Assembly: GCF_947500045.1 (NCBI RefSeq)
Contig: NZ_CANMQQ010000005.1
Span: 62,001 to 126,000, forward strand
Reading direction: 5' to 3'
Length of the DNA stretch: 64,000 nucleotides
DNA from: an uncultured Ruegeria sp.
GTDB lineage: Bacteria; Pseudomonadota; Alphaproteobacteria; Rhodobacterales; Rhodobacteraceae
This document shows, one piece after another, positions 9,216-18,272 of the stretch. Every line of letters starts with the position of its first letter. The stretch's first letter is position 1. Made by a program: the position numbers and the translations under genes. The notes beneath the pieces were generated by a model that saw only the letters and a program-made list of their open reading frames with translations, was not told the origin of the DNA and made no database searches.

Positions 9216-11076
9216 AAACCTCGGTTTCTTCGGCGGCGTGGCCGTGTTGTGTCTTGTCCCAGAAGAACGGGTTAACCGCCAATTCCCAAAGCCCTTTGTA
9301 GGCTGCTAGAACGCCCAAAGGGTAATAAAGCACCATCGTCGGCACCCAAGGCAGCAGGAACCGTCGGTTTCCGGCAATAACCCCAAGCATACCAACCAGA
9401 ATATTCGCGGCCTCGGCGATCAGGAACAGATAGACGCAGGCGGTCAAAAACCCCGGCGTCATAACAGGTTGAAAAGGATGAGGTAGGCCAAGGTAGGCAA
9501 GCCAGAATACCCAAAGGACCGGGGCCAGAAGGAACTGACCCAAGGTGCCAACAAAGAACGCTTGAACGCCCAAAAAGCGCAGAAACCCCAAATCGCGCAG
9601 CAATTGCCGTGGCGCCCGCATGTGGACGAGATAGGTGATCATGAACCCCTTCAGCCAGCGCGAGCGTTGCTTGACCCATGGCCAGGCGCGGAAATTGGCC
9701 TCTTCATAGGTGGCGGTGTTCACGATCTCGGTTCTGTAACCTGCGCGGCTGAGGCGGACGCCCAGATCGGCATCTTCGGTGACGTTATGGGCGTCCCAAC
9801 CGCCCAGCTCGATCAGTTTGTCGCGGCGAAAGAAGAAGGTGGTCCCACCCAACGGAACCACGAGGCCCAATCGCGCGATACCCTTCAGGACGACCCGGAA
9901 CCAGCCACTGTATTCTATGGTGAAACACCGTGAACGCCAGTTGGTGCGGGGGTTGTAATAGTCCAGTACACCCTGCAGGCAGACCACATCTTCGGGCGCG
10001 GTTGCAAAATGTTGAACAACAGCTTCGATCTGATCGGGCACGGGCGCATCTTCGGCGTCCCACACGCCCAGAATCTCGCCCCGGCAGAAATCCAGCGCAT
10101 AGTTCATGGCGCGGGGTTTGGTGGTCAATGCACCCATCTGTGGTACTTCGATCGCGCGTATCCAACTGGGCAACTCGACATCGTGCAGTGCTGCCTTGGT
10201 CACCTCATCCTGTTCTTCAAGCACAAGAATGACATCGAGCAAGGCCTTGGGATAGCTCAGCCGCCGCAGACGTGTGATCAGCACATCCGCGATCTCACGC
10301 TCTTTATACAGTGGCACCAGGATCGAGACGCAGGGCAGCGGCGGCGGGGCACCGTCCGACCGATGGGATCTACGGGGCAACAGAAAGGCCACAACGCCCG
10401 AGAGCCTGAGAATGAGGAATAGTACCAGCGTCATTAACGTCGCCCAAAGCAATACCGACAGCCCGATGTGCGGGAAGGCCGCGAACAGGCCGCAGATCAG
10501 AATACAGGCGGAAATCGGAACGGTATGGGTTTTGGGCGACCAGTTGCGGCAGCTTTGTTGGGCATCAACACGGGTTTCCGCAGCCCACGCCAGAGGCTTG
10601 GCATAGCTGCGCGCAATTGCAGCGTCGATTTGTTCGGGGCCTGCCAGTACGGGTACGATGGTCAGATCAGTGTTGCCAAGCCCTTTGACCACCGGATCAA
10701 AAAGATCGGGTCGAGCTGTGGCAACAAGCAAGATCGGCCCCACGCGCATCCAGGGCAGGACGTTATGCGCCAGCCAGAACTCCACCGGTTTCAACGCGCA
10801 AAGTTCGGCACTGGGCGGTGTTTCCACCAGGTCGGCGATCTGTAGGCCGGTCTGTTCAGAGAGCGCGGCCAGAACCTGAGCCCGGCTGGTCCAGCCTTCG
10901 CCGACGAGTATCTCACCCAAGGGTGCCCTTTGGCGCACCTGCATCTGAAGGGCATGTTGCAATTGGATATCCGAGATCACGCCTTGATCCCGCAGGCAGG
11001 CCCCGAGGGGTTTGCGCGAATGAGGTCCGGGCACCGGCAGAGCCGATGTCTGGCGTTGGAAATTCAATTCGACCAT
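9172..11076 (-). CDS. Membrane glycosyltransferase family 2 with N-terminal GspE-type (MshEN) domain
   Basis: About 634 residues. Residues ~25-150 form a GspE/XpsE N-terminal (MshEN-like) domain of the kind that binds c-di-GMP in some ATPases. Two membrane spans follow (~185-235), then a GT2 catalytic domain with the UDP-binding start (SILVPLYKEREI), a DxD-type DAED and the processive-type KQRSRWLKG motif, then several C-terminal membrane helices. This resembles BcsA/hyaluronan-synthase-like processive enzymes, so an exopolysaccharide role is likely. Start ATG 11076 is used because its ribosome site lies in the hairpin just upstream. It sits directly behind carA. Confidence 0.87.
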   Translation of the reverse strand: MVELNFQRQTSALPVPGPHSRKPLGACLRDQGVISDIQLQHALQMQVRQRAPLGEILVGEGWTSRAQVLAALSEQTGLQIADLVETPPSAELCALKPVEFWLAHNVLPWMRVGPILLVATARPDLFDPVVKGLGNTDLTIVPVLAGPEQIDAAIARSYAKPLAWAAETRVDAQQSCRNWSPKTHTVPISACILICGLFAAFPHIGLSVLLWATLMTLVLFLILRLSGVVAFLLPRRSHRSDGAPPPLPCVSILVPLYKEREIADVLITRLRRLSYPKALLDVILVLEEQDEVTKAALHDVELPSWIRAIEVPQMGALTTKPRAMNYALDFCRGEILGVWDAEDAPVPDQIEAVVQHFATAPEDVVCLQGVLDYYNPRTNWRSRCFTIEYSGWFRVVLKGIARLGLVVPLGGTTFFFRRDKLIELGGWDAHNVTEDADLGVRLSRAGYRTEIVNTATYEEANFRAWPWVKQRSRWLKGFMITYLVHMRAPRQLLRDLGFLRFLGVQAFFVGTLGQFLLAPVLWVFWLAYLGLPHPFQPVMTPGFLTACVYLFLIAEAANILVGMLGVIAGNRRFLLPWVPTMVLYYPLGVLAAYKGLWELAVNPFFWDKTQHGHAAEETEVSISRAGSHPVSTGS

Positions 11077-11082
11077 AAACAA

Positions 11083-11111
11083 ACCCTGCCGCAAGTAACG
11101 AACGGCAGGGT
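11083..11111 (-). terminator. Terminator-like hairpin behind carA that contains the glycosyltransferase RBS
   Basis: On the minus strand a perfect 9-bp stem (ACCCTGCCG / CGGCAGGGT, 11-nt loop) is followed by TTTGTTT and then the ATG at 11076. It has the form of a Rho-independent terminator for carA, 45 bp past its stop. The 3' arm holds the purine-rich GGCAGGG that would be the ribosome-binding site of the next gene. Readthrough and translation of the glycosyltransferase therefore both depend on this hairpin being open. Confidence 0.65.
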
Positions 11112-11155
11112 GGCTTGAACAAGGTTAACGCACAGTTAACTCTGGTAAACTGATC

Positions 11156-12322
11156 TTATGCCTGTGCTTTTTGGTCTGCCATCGCAGCAGAAAAGCGTTC
11201 GAACAGATAAAAACTGTCCTGCGGGCCGGGCGAGGCTTCTGGGTGGTACTGTACTGAATAGACCGGGCGGTTTGTCATACGAATTCCGCAGTTCGAGCCG
11301 TCAAACAGTGAGCGGTGCGTCTCGACCACGCCATCGGGTAACGACTGTGCGTCGACCGCGAACCCGTGGTTCATCGAGGTGATCTCGACCTTGCCGGTCT
11401 CCAGATCCTTGACCGGGTGATTGGCACCGTGGTGGCCGTGGTTCATCTTGACGGTTTGACCGCCCAGGGCCAACGCCAGCATCTGATGACCAAGGCAGAT
11501 GCCAAAGACGGGCAGGCTGGTGGTCTCCAAGACCTCTTTGATCATCGGTACTGCGTATTCGCCCGTGGCCGCCGGATCGCCGGGGCCGTTGGACAGAAAC
11601 ACGCCATCAGGGTCATGCGCCAGAATCTCGGCAGCGGTAGCAGTAGCGGGCAGAACAGTCACGTCGCAACCGGCCGAAGCAAGGCAACGCAGGATGTTGC
11701 GCTTGGCGCCAAAATCCAATGCGACGACTTTATGCGCAGGGGCTTCCTGTCTTTGGTAGCCGTCGGGCCATGCCCAACGCATCTCATCCCAACGATAGCT
11801 TTGGGCGCAGGTGACCTCCTTGGCCAGATCCATGCCTTCCAGCCCGGCAAAGCCACGCGCTTCGGCGACCAGCGCCTCGATATCGAAATTGCCCTCGGGG
11901 TCATGGGCCAGCGCAACATGCGGCGCGCCCTGCTGGCGGATCGCGCGGGTCAAGCGCCGCGTGTCAATGCCGCCGATTGCGATCCGGCCGCGACGGGCCA
12001 GCCATGTTTTCAACTCTTCTGCAGAGCGCCAGTTGGACGGTTCAGTCGGGTCCCATTTGACGACCATGCCGGCAGCAACCGGATCACCGGTTTCATCATC
12101 ATCGGGGTTAACGCCGACATTACCGATATGGGGGAAAGTGAAGGTCACGATCTGGCCCGCGTAGGACGGATCGGTCATGATCTCCTGATAGCCGGTCATG
12201 GCGGTGTTAAAGCACAGCTCGGCCACGGTTTGGCCGGTTGCACCGAAGCCAGCACCGTAGAACAGTGTTCCATCAGCCAATGCCAGACATGCGGTGGGCT
12301 TGGACTGGGCGTTCTGGGCCAT
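11156..12322 (-). CDS. carA: Carbamoyl-phosphate synthase small subunit (glutamine amidotransferase)
   Basis: 388 residues from ATG 12322, which has GGAG at the right distance; an in-frame start at 12355 is less likely. CarA hydrolyses glutamine and delivers ammonia to CarB for carbamoyl phosphate used in arginine and pyrimidine synthesis. It has the CarA N-terminal domain (ALADGTLFYGAGFGA) and a class I amidotransferase domain with nucleophile Cys in FGICLGHQML and catalytic His/Glu in QYHPEASPGP. carB is not in the window, which is common when the two genes are unlinked. Confidence 0.97.
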   Translation of the reverse strand: MAQNAQSKPTACLALADGTLFYGAGFGATGQTVAELCFNTAMTGYQEIMTDPSYAGQIVTFTFPHIGNVGVNPDDDETGDPVAAGMVVKWDPTEPSNWRSAEELKTWLARRGRIAIGGIDTRRLTRAIRQQGAPHVALAHDPEGNFDIEALVAEARGFAGLEGMDLAKEVTCAQSYRWDEMRWAWPDGYQRQEAPAHKVVALDFGAKRNILRCLASAGCDVTVLPATATAAEILAHDPDGVFLSNGPGDPAATGEYAVPMIKEVLETTSLPVFGICLGHQMLALALGGQTVKMNHGHHGANHPVKDLETGKVEITSMNHGFAVDAQSLPDGVVETHRSLFDGSNCGIRMTNRPVYSVQYHPEASPGPQDSFYLFERFSAAMADQKAQA

Positions 12323-12505
12323 GGCGCGACTCTCCTGCAAGGTAAACGGACGCATACCTAAGGGGGTTACAGGCCCGGGTCAAGCCTGTTCAATTTTTTA
12401 CGCTACCGTTAAAAATCAATGACTTAACAGTAATCGCCGCTGTTGTGCCCGCCTTTTTGTTTCGATATGGTCGGGGTTCCTTTGCCATGGGGATGGACAG
12501 ACCAT

Positions 12506-12988
12506 ATGGATATGCGATCACGGGTGAATGCCGCCCTGAAGCAAGCAATGAAAGACAAAGCCGCCGAGCGCCTGTCGACACTGCGCCTGATCAATGCAGC
12601 GATCAAGGATCGTGACATCGCCTCACGCGCGTCTGACAATGAAGAGGTCAAGGGCTGCGGCGATGCCGAGGTGCTTGAGATCCTTGGAAAAATGACCAAA
12701 CAACGCAAGGAAAGCGCGCGCGCCTATGAAGAGGGCGGACGCCTGGATCTGGCCGAGCGGGAACTGCGCGAAGTCGAAGTGATCGAGGAGTTCCTGCCCA
12801 AACAGCTGGATGATGACGAGGTGAGTAAAGCCATTCTGACCGCCATCACGTCCACCGGAGCGGGCTCGATCCGCGATATGGGCAAGGTGATGGGCGAACT
12901 GAAAACGCGCTATACCGGTCAGATGGATTTCGGCAAGGTAGGACCGATGGTCAAAGACCATCTGTGCGCGGCCTCGAACGGCGGCTGA
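12506..12988 (+). CDS. GatB/YqeY-domain protein
   Basis: 160 residues from ATG 12506 (MDMRSRVNAALKQAMKDK). The whole protein is a YqeY domain: a helical bundle with the conserved KxxxxRLSTLRLINAAIKD region and the C-terminal segment MGKVMGELKTRYTGQMD. The family resembles the tRNA-binding tail of the GatB amidotransferase subunit, but stand-alone YqeY has no established reaction. It is divergent from carA, a neighbourhood seen often in alphaproteobacteria. Its TGA stop abuts the stop of the convergent DUF2244 gene with no gap. Confidence 0.88.
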   Translation: MDMRSRVNAALKQAMKDKAAERLSTLRLINAAIKDRDIASRASDNEEVKGCGDAEVLEILGKMTKQRKESARAYEEGGRLDLAERELREVEVIEEFLPKQLDDDEVSKAILTAITSTGAGSIRDMGKVMGELKTRYTGQMDFGKVGPMVKDHLCAASNGG

Positions 12989-13474
12989 TCACGCCGGATC
13001 GCGCAGTTTCTGGTTGAGATCATCGAACAGCGCGATCCGTTCGTCTTCGGACAAAAATGCACCGATTTCGACCTCACGTCCGTCACCGACGAGTGTTACG
13101 TAGTGGGGCACCGGCCCGCCGCTTGTGTGCATCTCGGGGCGGGCCCAATAGCGGTTGCAGGTCCATTCCTGATCCCCCGTTTGCGGATGGTGGTGCACAA
13201 GACGCGCCTGCGTCTGGTCTAGTGTCAGCACTTCGAACACACTGCGCGCGCGATAATTTGTTTGGATCGCCAGCCAGAGGCCCAGCACTGTCAGAAGCAG
13301 GAAGGGCAGCAGCCCCCACAGCACGACCGAGCCCAACATAGCCAGAAGTGGGATCAGCCCGAACAGGAACACCGACAGGATCACGATCATAGCGCCGCGC
13401 GGAGGAAGGGAGTTGTGCGGCCAGAGCCGCAACTCCTGTTCAGCATCCGAGTTCTGTGTCCATCGATAGGGCAT
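12989..13474 (-). CDS. DUF2244 membrane protein
   Basis: 161 residues with two adjacent hydrophobic helices (about residues 28-65) and a C-terminal soluble part with conserved WTCNRYWARPEM and IGAFLSEDERIALFDDLNQ. This is the layout of DUF2244 proteins, which are common in Rhodobacteraceae and have no assigned function. The stop codon touches the stop of the convergent yqeY gene. No partner suggests a role. Confidence 0.75.
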   Translation of the reverse strand: MPYRWTQNSDAEQELRLWPHNSLPPRGAMIVILSVFLFGLIPLLAMLGSVVLWGLLPFLLLTVLGLWLAIQTNYRARSVFEVLTLDQTQARLVHHHPQTGDQEWTCNRYWARPEMHTSGGPVPHYVTLVGDGREVEIGAFLSEDERIALFDDLNQKLRDPA

Positions 13475-13520
13475 GGCCGGAACCTAGCGCAGCAAGCGCT
13501 GAAGTCTAAGCAAAAAACAT

Positions 13521-14120
13521 TCAGATAACGTGGCCGACGCGGACCCATGAAAGGGCGTCGTCAAGCCGGTCATCGCCCCAGAACACCTCATCCCGGACGA
13601 CAAAGCTGGGTGCGCCAAAAACGCCTAGTTGGATCGCTGTATTCGTCTCAGCCTCAAGCGCTGTCGCAATCTCCGGGCTTCGGGCTCGGGATAAAACCAG
13701 TCGCGGGTCCTGCTGGCAGCGATGCAACGCCTCGGACATGGCGTTCTCATGGCCAGCCTCGAGACCGTCTTCGAACCAGATCCGATACAGGTTCTGTGTG
13801 AACGCTTTACCCCAACCATCTTGCATCCCGAGCAGAGCCACCTGATTGGCAAGAGCCAGATCCGAAATTGGATAGGGGGCAGGCAGTTTGGCGTGGATAT
13901 GGTACTTTGCCGCCCGCCGCTCGATATCGCGCCACATATAGGCCGATTTGACCGGTTTGCCCGCAAACGGGATGTTTTGTTGTTCTGACATTATTGTGCG
14001 CACATTGAACGGTCGCCAGACCACCGTCGCATCATTATCTTCGCACCAGTCATCCAGACGCATGACCGTCAGATAACTATAAGTGCTGCCAATTGAGTAC
14101 CAAAAATTGAATTCGGGCAT
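13521..14120 (-). CDS. DsbA-fold protein, 2-hydroxychromene-2-carboxylate isomerase type
   Basis: 199 residues of the kappa-class GST/DsbA fold. The opening strand FNFWYSIGSTYSYL lacks a CxxC pair and instead carries the Ser-containing motif of 2-hydroxychromene-2-carboxylate isomerases; the helical insert and the late cis-Pro loop GVFGAPSFVV are present. NahD homologues isomerise chromene carboxylates in naphthalene breakdown using glutathione, but no aromatic-degradation genes are nearby, so the real substrate is uncertain. AGGAG precedes the ATG at 14120. Confidence 0.8.
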   Translation of the reverse strand: MPEFNFWYSIGSTYSYLTVMRLDDWCEDNDATVVWRPFNVRTIMSEQQNIPFAGKPVKSAYMWRDIERRAAKYHIHAKLPAPYPISDLALANQVALLGMQDGWGKAFTQNLYRIWFEDGLEAGHENAMSEALHRCQQDPRLVLSRARSPEIATALEAETNTAIQLGVFGAPSFVVRDEVFWGDDRLDDALSWVRVGHVI

Positions 14121-14203
14121 AACAAAGCTCCTGTCAAAAGGGGCGTTGCCATCCAGAATACAGCAAAATGGAGGTTTTTACGATCTTTGCCCGATGCAGG
14201 TGG

Positions 14204-15232
14204 TCAGAGCAGCGCCCTGTCGATGGGTTTTGCCGGTGGCGGTGCGGTACCGAATGCGGTCATCTGGCGCAGGTCAATCTCGATCATGCGGCAGATGGCC
14301 GAGATCGGCACATCGGTCACGTCGCCCTCGAACGGGTCCTCCATCGAGGCGCTGACCCGTTCCGTGACGAAGAAAATCCAACACACCAACGCGCCCACAG
14401 GAGCAAAGACCAGCCAGTCCAGCAGCACCGATTGCATCACCGGCAGGTCCAACCCGATTGTGATCGAGCGTTCGTCGTTGAACGCCAGCGGCAGCAGGAA
14501 GATGAAGACATAGCTGAAGATTCGGCCCACCTCGGCCACCTGCCGGGGGAAGGGAGTGTTCTTGATGCGCTCACTCTGGCCCTGATCGTCTGCAAGGCGT
14601 GCCAATCGATTCATCAGCGCGACGTGCCAGTAGGAATCGATCTTGCCGGATTGTGCCAGGGTCGAGATACGCTCGCCCTGCAGATACAGCAGATAGGTCG
14701 CGCGGTTGGATTTCCCTTCAAGCCTCGGCAGGTCGGCGGCAAGCTGGCTGCTGCGCCAACAATCGGGGTCCTGATGCAGCGCGGCCTTGTCCGCGACGGG
14801 CTTGTGCCCGAACATCCACGGCCTGCGGGTTCGGCCTGTTGCCGAGGGCTGGCGCAGCTGAAACGCCAACAGGTTCAGCCACGCGACATGACGTTCCAGC
14901 AGTTCGCGGCGGATTTCGGCATCAATCGGTGTTCCGTCGGTCTGCACCAGATTGCTGATCGTATTGCCCCAGTCCCGGCTGGCATTGACCAGATCCCCCC
15001 AAATCTTGCGTGCCTCGACCCAACGGCCATAGGCCGAGGTGTTCTTGAAGCCCAGAAAGAACGCCACCGCCAAACCCAAAACCGTGACCGGAGGGCTAGA
15101 GCCGGAAATCAGATCAATTTGCGTGAGTGCATCCAGCAGTTCGAGCAGGAATATCCACACCAGAACAATGCAGATGAAGCCAACAGACCCTTTGGCCATT
15201 TGCCGGATGGTGATGCCGTTATGGAGTATCAT
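14204..15232 (-). CDS. Bestrophin-family (UPF0187) membrane protein
   Basis: 342 residues. Hydrophobic segments near the N-terminus (about 15-70) and again at 215-270 are separated by a cytoplasmic helical region, and the family signatures FFLGFKNTSAYGRWVEARKIWGDLVNASRDWGN and the late SMEDPFEGDVTDVPI are clear. Bacterial bestrophins form pentameric anion (or cation) channels in the inner membrane. No regulatory or metabolic partner is adjacent. No good ribosome site precedes ATG 15232, so the exact start is uncertain. Confidence 0.87.
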   Translation of the reverse strand: MILHNGITIRQMAKGSVGFICIVLVWIFLLELLDALTQIDLISGSSPPVTVLGLAVAFFLGFKNTSAYGRWVEARKIWGDLVNASRDWGNTISNLVQTDGTPIDAEIRRELLERHVAWLNLLAFQLRQPSATGRTRRPWMFGHKPVADKAALHQDPDCWRSSQLAADLPRLEGKSNRATYLLYLQGERISTLAQSGKIDSYWHVALMNRLARLADDQGQSERIKNTPFPRQVAEVGRIFSYVFIFLLPLAFNDERSITIGLDLPVMQSVLLDWLVFAPVGALVCWIFFVTERVSASMEDPFEGDVTDVPISAICRMIEIDLRQMTAFGTAPPPAKPIDRALL

Positions 15233-15353
15233 GGGATGTGGGTCTTCATAAACAATCAGGATCAGAAAGCGGATGCCGGGATATTAGCGACCCGTTCTTT
15301 TGCCTGTCCACGATCACCGGACAGCAATTTTGAAACTGCGCGTTTTCAAGCAC

Positions 15354-15378
15354 AAAGCCCCGCGCGGGTCGGGGCTTT
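15354..15378 (-). terminator. Terminator downstream of ctaD
   Basis: Perfect 8-bp arms AAAGCCCC / GGGGCTTT with a 9-nt loop, 26 bp past the ctaD stop on the minus strand, with a T-rich stretch beyond (TTTGTGCTTG). Confidence 0.7.
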
Positions 15379-15403
15379 GATGTATTCGGATTGGTTGGTG
15401 GGA

Positions 15404-17077
15404 TCAGTGGGCGTGGCCCTTGTCCCAGTCTTCCTGCTTGGGCAGCTGCTCGAACGTGTGTTCAGGCGGCGGGGTGGGCAGGGTCCATTCCAGTGTATCT
15501 GCGTATTCGTTCCACGGGTTCGGACGTGTTTCTTTCGCGCCGCGCAGCAGGGCGTAGATCACGATGCCGAAGAACAGCAGGAACGAAGCAAACGAGATAA
15601 ATGCACCAATCGACGATACATAGTTCCACTGGGCGAAAGCCTCAGGGTAATCGATGTATCGACGTGGCATGCCCTGACGGCCCAGGAAGTGCTGCGGGAA
15701 GAAGGTCAGGTTGGCGCCGATGAAGAACAGCCAGAAGTGAACCTTGCCCCAGAACTCGGAATACTGACGGCCTGTCATCTTCGAGAAGTAGAAGTACACG
15801 CCCGCGAAGATCGCAAAGACGGCACCCAAGCTCATCACGTAGTGGAAGTGTGCAACCACGTAGTATGTGTCGTGATAGGCACGGTCCACACCGGCCTGTG
15901 ACAGCACAACGCCGGTCACACCGCCAACGGTGAACAGGAACAGGAAGCCGAAGGCGAACAGCATCGGCGTCTTGAACTCGATCGAGCCGCCCCACATGGT
16001 CGCGATCCAAGAGAAGACCTTAACTCCGGTTGGAACCGCGATGACCATCGTCGCCAGCATGAAATAGGCCTGCTGACGCAGCGACATGCCAACGGTGTAC
16101 ATGTGGTGCGCCCATACGACGAAGCCCAGAACACCGATCGCAATCAACGCCCAGACCATCGGCAGATAGCCAAAGATCGGTTTGCGTGAGAATGTAGCAA
16201 TGACATGGCTGATAAGGCCAAATCCCGGTAGGATCACGATGTACACTTCCGGGTGGCCAAAGAACCACAGGATGTGCTGATACAGGATCGGATCGCCGCC
16301 ACCAGCCGGATCAAAGAAGGTGAAACCAAAGTTGCGGTCCATCAGCAACATGGTGATGGCACCCGCCAGAACCGGCAGCGACAGAAGAATCAGCCATGCA
16401 GTGATGAAGATCGACCAGCTGAACAGCGGGACCTTGAACAGGGTCATGCCCGGGGCACGCATGTTCAGGAAGGTGGTGATCATGTTGATCGCGCCGAGGA
16501 TCGAGGAGGCGCCCGATACGTGCACAGCGAAAATCGCAAGGTCCATGGACATGCCGCCCTCGGTCGTGGACAGGGGCGGGTACAGAACCCAACCCACGCC
16601 CGAACCAAGCTGGTCGTTACCACCGGGGCTGAGCAGCGAGGCCACACCCAGCGACGTACCAGCAACATAGAGCCAGAAGGACAGGTTGTTCATCCGCGGG
16701 AACGCCATATCCGGCGCGCCGATCTGTAACGGCATGAAATAGTTGCCAAATCCACCAAATAGGGCAGGGATGACCACAAAGAACATCATCAGAACACCGT
16801 GGTAGGTGATCATCACGTTCCACAGGTGCCCGTTGGGCGTACAAAGCTCGGCACCGCTGCCGAACAGTCGGAATCCTTCCAGGCACATGTGCTGCACCCC
16901 CGGTTCCATCAACTCGATCCGCATGACTATGGTCATCAGAACCGAGATCAGACCGACAATAGCCGAAACGATCAGGTACAGAATCCCGATATCCTTGTGG
17001 TTGGTCGACATGAACCAACGGGTAAAGAACCCGCGCTGGTCTTCATGATCATGACCATGAATGGCTGCGTCTGCCAT
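15404..17077 (-). CDS. ctaD: Cytochrome c oxidase subunit I (aa3 type)
   Basis: 557 residues from ATG 17077, which has AGGAGG seven bases upstream; the longer open frame is not real. Subunit I of haem-copper oxidase carries haem a, haem a3 and CuB in twelve membrane helices. Visible are [15 protein letters not shown] (haem a ligand His), [17 protein letters not shown] (CuB His and cross-linked Tyr, type A1 K/D-channel pattern) and the [18 protein letters not shown] haem ligands. It is encoded alone; subunits II and III are not in the window. A perfect FNR-type box lies 103 bp upstream of the start. Confidence 0.97.
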   Translation of the reverse strand: MADAAIHGHDHEDQRGFFTRWFMSTNHKDIGILYLIVSAIVGLISVLMTIVMRIELMEPGVQHMCLEGFRLFGSGAELCTPNGHLWNVMITYHGVLMMFFVVIPALFGGFGNYFMPLQIGAPDMAFPRMNNLSFWLYVAGTSLGVASLLSPGGNDQLGSGVGWVLYPPLSTTEGGMSMDLAIFAVHVSGASSILGAINMITTFLNMRAPGMTLFKVPLFSWSIFITAWLILLSLPVLAGAITMLLMDRNFGFTFFDPAGGGDPILYQHILWFFGHPEVYIVILPGFGLISHVIATFSRKPIFGYLPMVWALIAIGVLGFVVWAHHMYTVGMSLRQQAYFMLATMVIAVPTGVKVFSWIATMWGGSIEFKTPMLFAFGFLFLFTVGGVTGVVLSQAGVDRAYHDTYYVVAHFHYVMSLGAVFAIFAGVYFYFSKMTGRQYSEFWGKVHFWLFFIGANLTFFPQHFLGRQGMPRRYIDYPEAFAQWNYVSSIGAFISFASFLLFFGIVIYALLRGAKETRPNPWNEYADTLEWTLPTPPPEHTFEQLPKQEDWDKGHAH

Positions 17078-17179
17078 TAGGTGCCTCCTGTTGCAACTGC
17101 ACCGCGCAGTCGGACCTCTCCAACGCGCGGGATTCCTGCTGGTTTTAGAGGGCGTAGGGGCGACCTTCAATGGTCGAGT

Positions 17180-17193
17180 TTGATCTGGATCAA
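17180..17193. promoter_or_regulatory. FNR/FnrL-type box between ctaD and the HIT gene
   Basis: TTGATCTGGATCAA is a perfect match to the FNR consensus TTGAT-N4-ATCAA. It lies 103 bp upstream of the ctaD start and 164 bp upstream of the HIT gene, so it could control either. Oxygen control of the aa3 oxidase through FnrL is the more obvious reading. Confidence 0.7.
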
Positions 17194-17356
17194 GATTAAT
17201 TGTCGCGGGCAGGCTGTGTTGCGCCACGATCTAATCTCAGATGCGAAGGATTCGGGTGTTCTATCCATGATTTCAAGTGTCGCCAGGGGAAACCCGCTTG
17301 ACCCCCTCTGGACTGAGGATCAGAACAAGAGAAAGTCACATTACCGGAGGCCTCAG

Positions 17357-17776
17357 ATGACCGCCTATGATCCCGAAAACGTCTTTGCCAAGATCTTGCG
17401 CGGGGAAATCCCGTCAAATCGGGTTTATGAAGATGATCATACCGTCGCCCTCATGGATATCATGCCGCGTTCCGACGGGCACGTTCTGGTCATACCGAAA
17501 ACACCGTGCCGCAACATACTGGATGCCTCGCCAGAACAATTGGCGGCGGTGATGGCGACGGTCCAGAAAATGGCGCATGCGGTGAAATCAGCATTTGACG
17601 CGGATGGCGTCACGGTCCAGCAGTTCAACGAGGCTGCAGGAGGGCAGGAAGTGTTTCACCTGCATGTCCATGTGTTGCCGCGGCATGAAGGCATTTCAAT
17701 GCGCCCTCCCGGGAATATGGGCGATTTTGATTTGATTGCCGAACATGCCGAGAAAATTCGGGCGGCGCTGGCCTGA
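17357..17776 (+). CDS. HIT-family nucleotide hydrolase/transferase
   Basis: 139 residues from ATG 17357, with GGAGG seven bases upstream; the frame is open far upstream but without a credible start. The histidine triad HLHVHVLPRHEG near residue 105 is intact, and the N-terminus (ENVFAKILRGEIPSNRVYEDD) is typical of HinT/PKCI-type HIT proteins, which hydrolyse aminoacyl-AMP or phosphoramidate nucleotides in the cytoplasm. It converges on the MerR gene with 2 bp between the stops. Confidence 0.9.
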   Translation: MTAYDPENVFAKILRGEIPSNRVYEDDHTVALMDIMPRSDGHVLVIPKTPCRNILDASPEQLAAVMATVQKMAHAVKSAFDADGVTVQQFNEAAGGQEVFHLHVHVLPRHEGISMRPPGNMGDFDLIAEHAEKIRAALA

Positions 17777-17778
17777 GG

Positions 17779-18192
17779 TTAATGCGACCCCGCGCAAGTG
17801 CCGTGATCGGCAAATGCATGTAGTACGGCGCAGACGTGATCGTGCTGCCCGTTGCAGGCTTTGGCGATACGGGCCAGTTCTTTTTCCAGCTTTCTCAACC
17901 GAGCAATCCGGCCGCGTAGTTCGGACAGCTGCTGCTCGGCAATTTCGTGGGCTCGGTTCAGATCGTCCCCTTGCGCGCCCTCAAGCGTTAGCAGCGCTTC
18001 GATATCCGCAAGCGGCAGACCCAAATCACGCGTGTGTCGAATGAACTGCAAGCGCTGCAGTGCAGCCCCGTCATAGCGGCGTTGATTACCTGCAGTCCGC
18101 GCTGGTCTGGGCAGCAGCCCTTTATCCTCATAAAACCGGATGGTGGGAACTTTGACGCCAGTCTGACGGGATAGTTCTCCGATCGAATACAT
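17779..18192 (-). CDS. MerR-family metal-responsive regulator (CadR/PbrR type)
   Basis: 137 residues: MerR winged HTH (YSIGELSRQTGVKVPTIRFYEDKGLLP), a long dimerisation helix, and a C-terminal metal site with Cys in ACNGQHDHVC and a final Cys in HGTCAGSH. The CN(G)xxHxxC pattern is that of Cd/Pb/Zn-responsive CadR/PbrR regulators. It is divergent from a cation-diffusion exporter whose promoter has a classic MerR-type operator, so it is very probably that exporter's activator. Which metal it senses is inferred from the subfamily only. Confidence 0.88.
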   Translation of the reverse strand: MYSIGELSRQTGVKVPTIRFYEDKGLLPRPARTAGNQRRYDGAALQRLQFIRHTRDLGLPLADIEALLTLEGAQGDDLNRAHEIAEQQLSELRGRIARLRKLEKELARIAKACNGQHDHVCAVLHAFADHGTCAGSH

Positions 18193-18208
18193 TTTTCGGC
18201 AGCCCCCC

Positions 18209-18239
18209 TTGAACCTCTAGTGACTAGAGGAATTACTTT
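18209..18239 (+). promoter_or_regulatory. MerR-type promoter/operator of the CDF exporter
   Basis: A -35 like TTGAAC (18209-18214) and a -10 like TACTTT (18234-18239) are 19 bp apart, the stretched spacing typical of MerR-activated promoters. The spacer is filled by the inverted repeat CCTCTAG-TGA-CTAGAGG, which closely resembles CadR/PbrR operators. Confidence 0.75.
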
Positions 18240-18272
18240 GCATTGTGAACCAAAACAAGGACGGCGATTCAC

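Noticed and set aside
9172-11076. Type II secretion ATPase GspE
   Set aside because: Only the N-terminal module is GspE-like; there is no Walker A/B ATPase, and the body is a GT2 glycosyltransferase.
17081-17356. Long N-terminal extension of the HIT protein
   Set aside because: The frame is open but has no good ribosome site and no family homology; GGAGG precedes ATG 17357.
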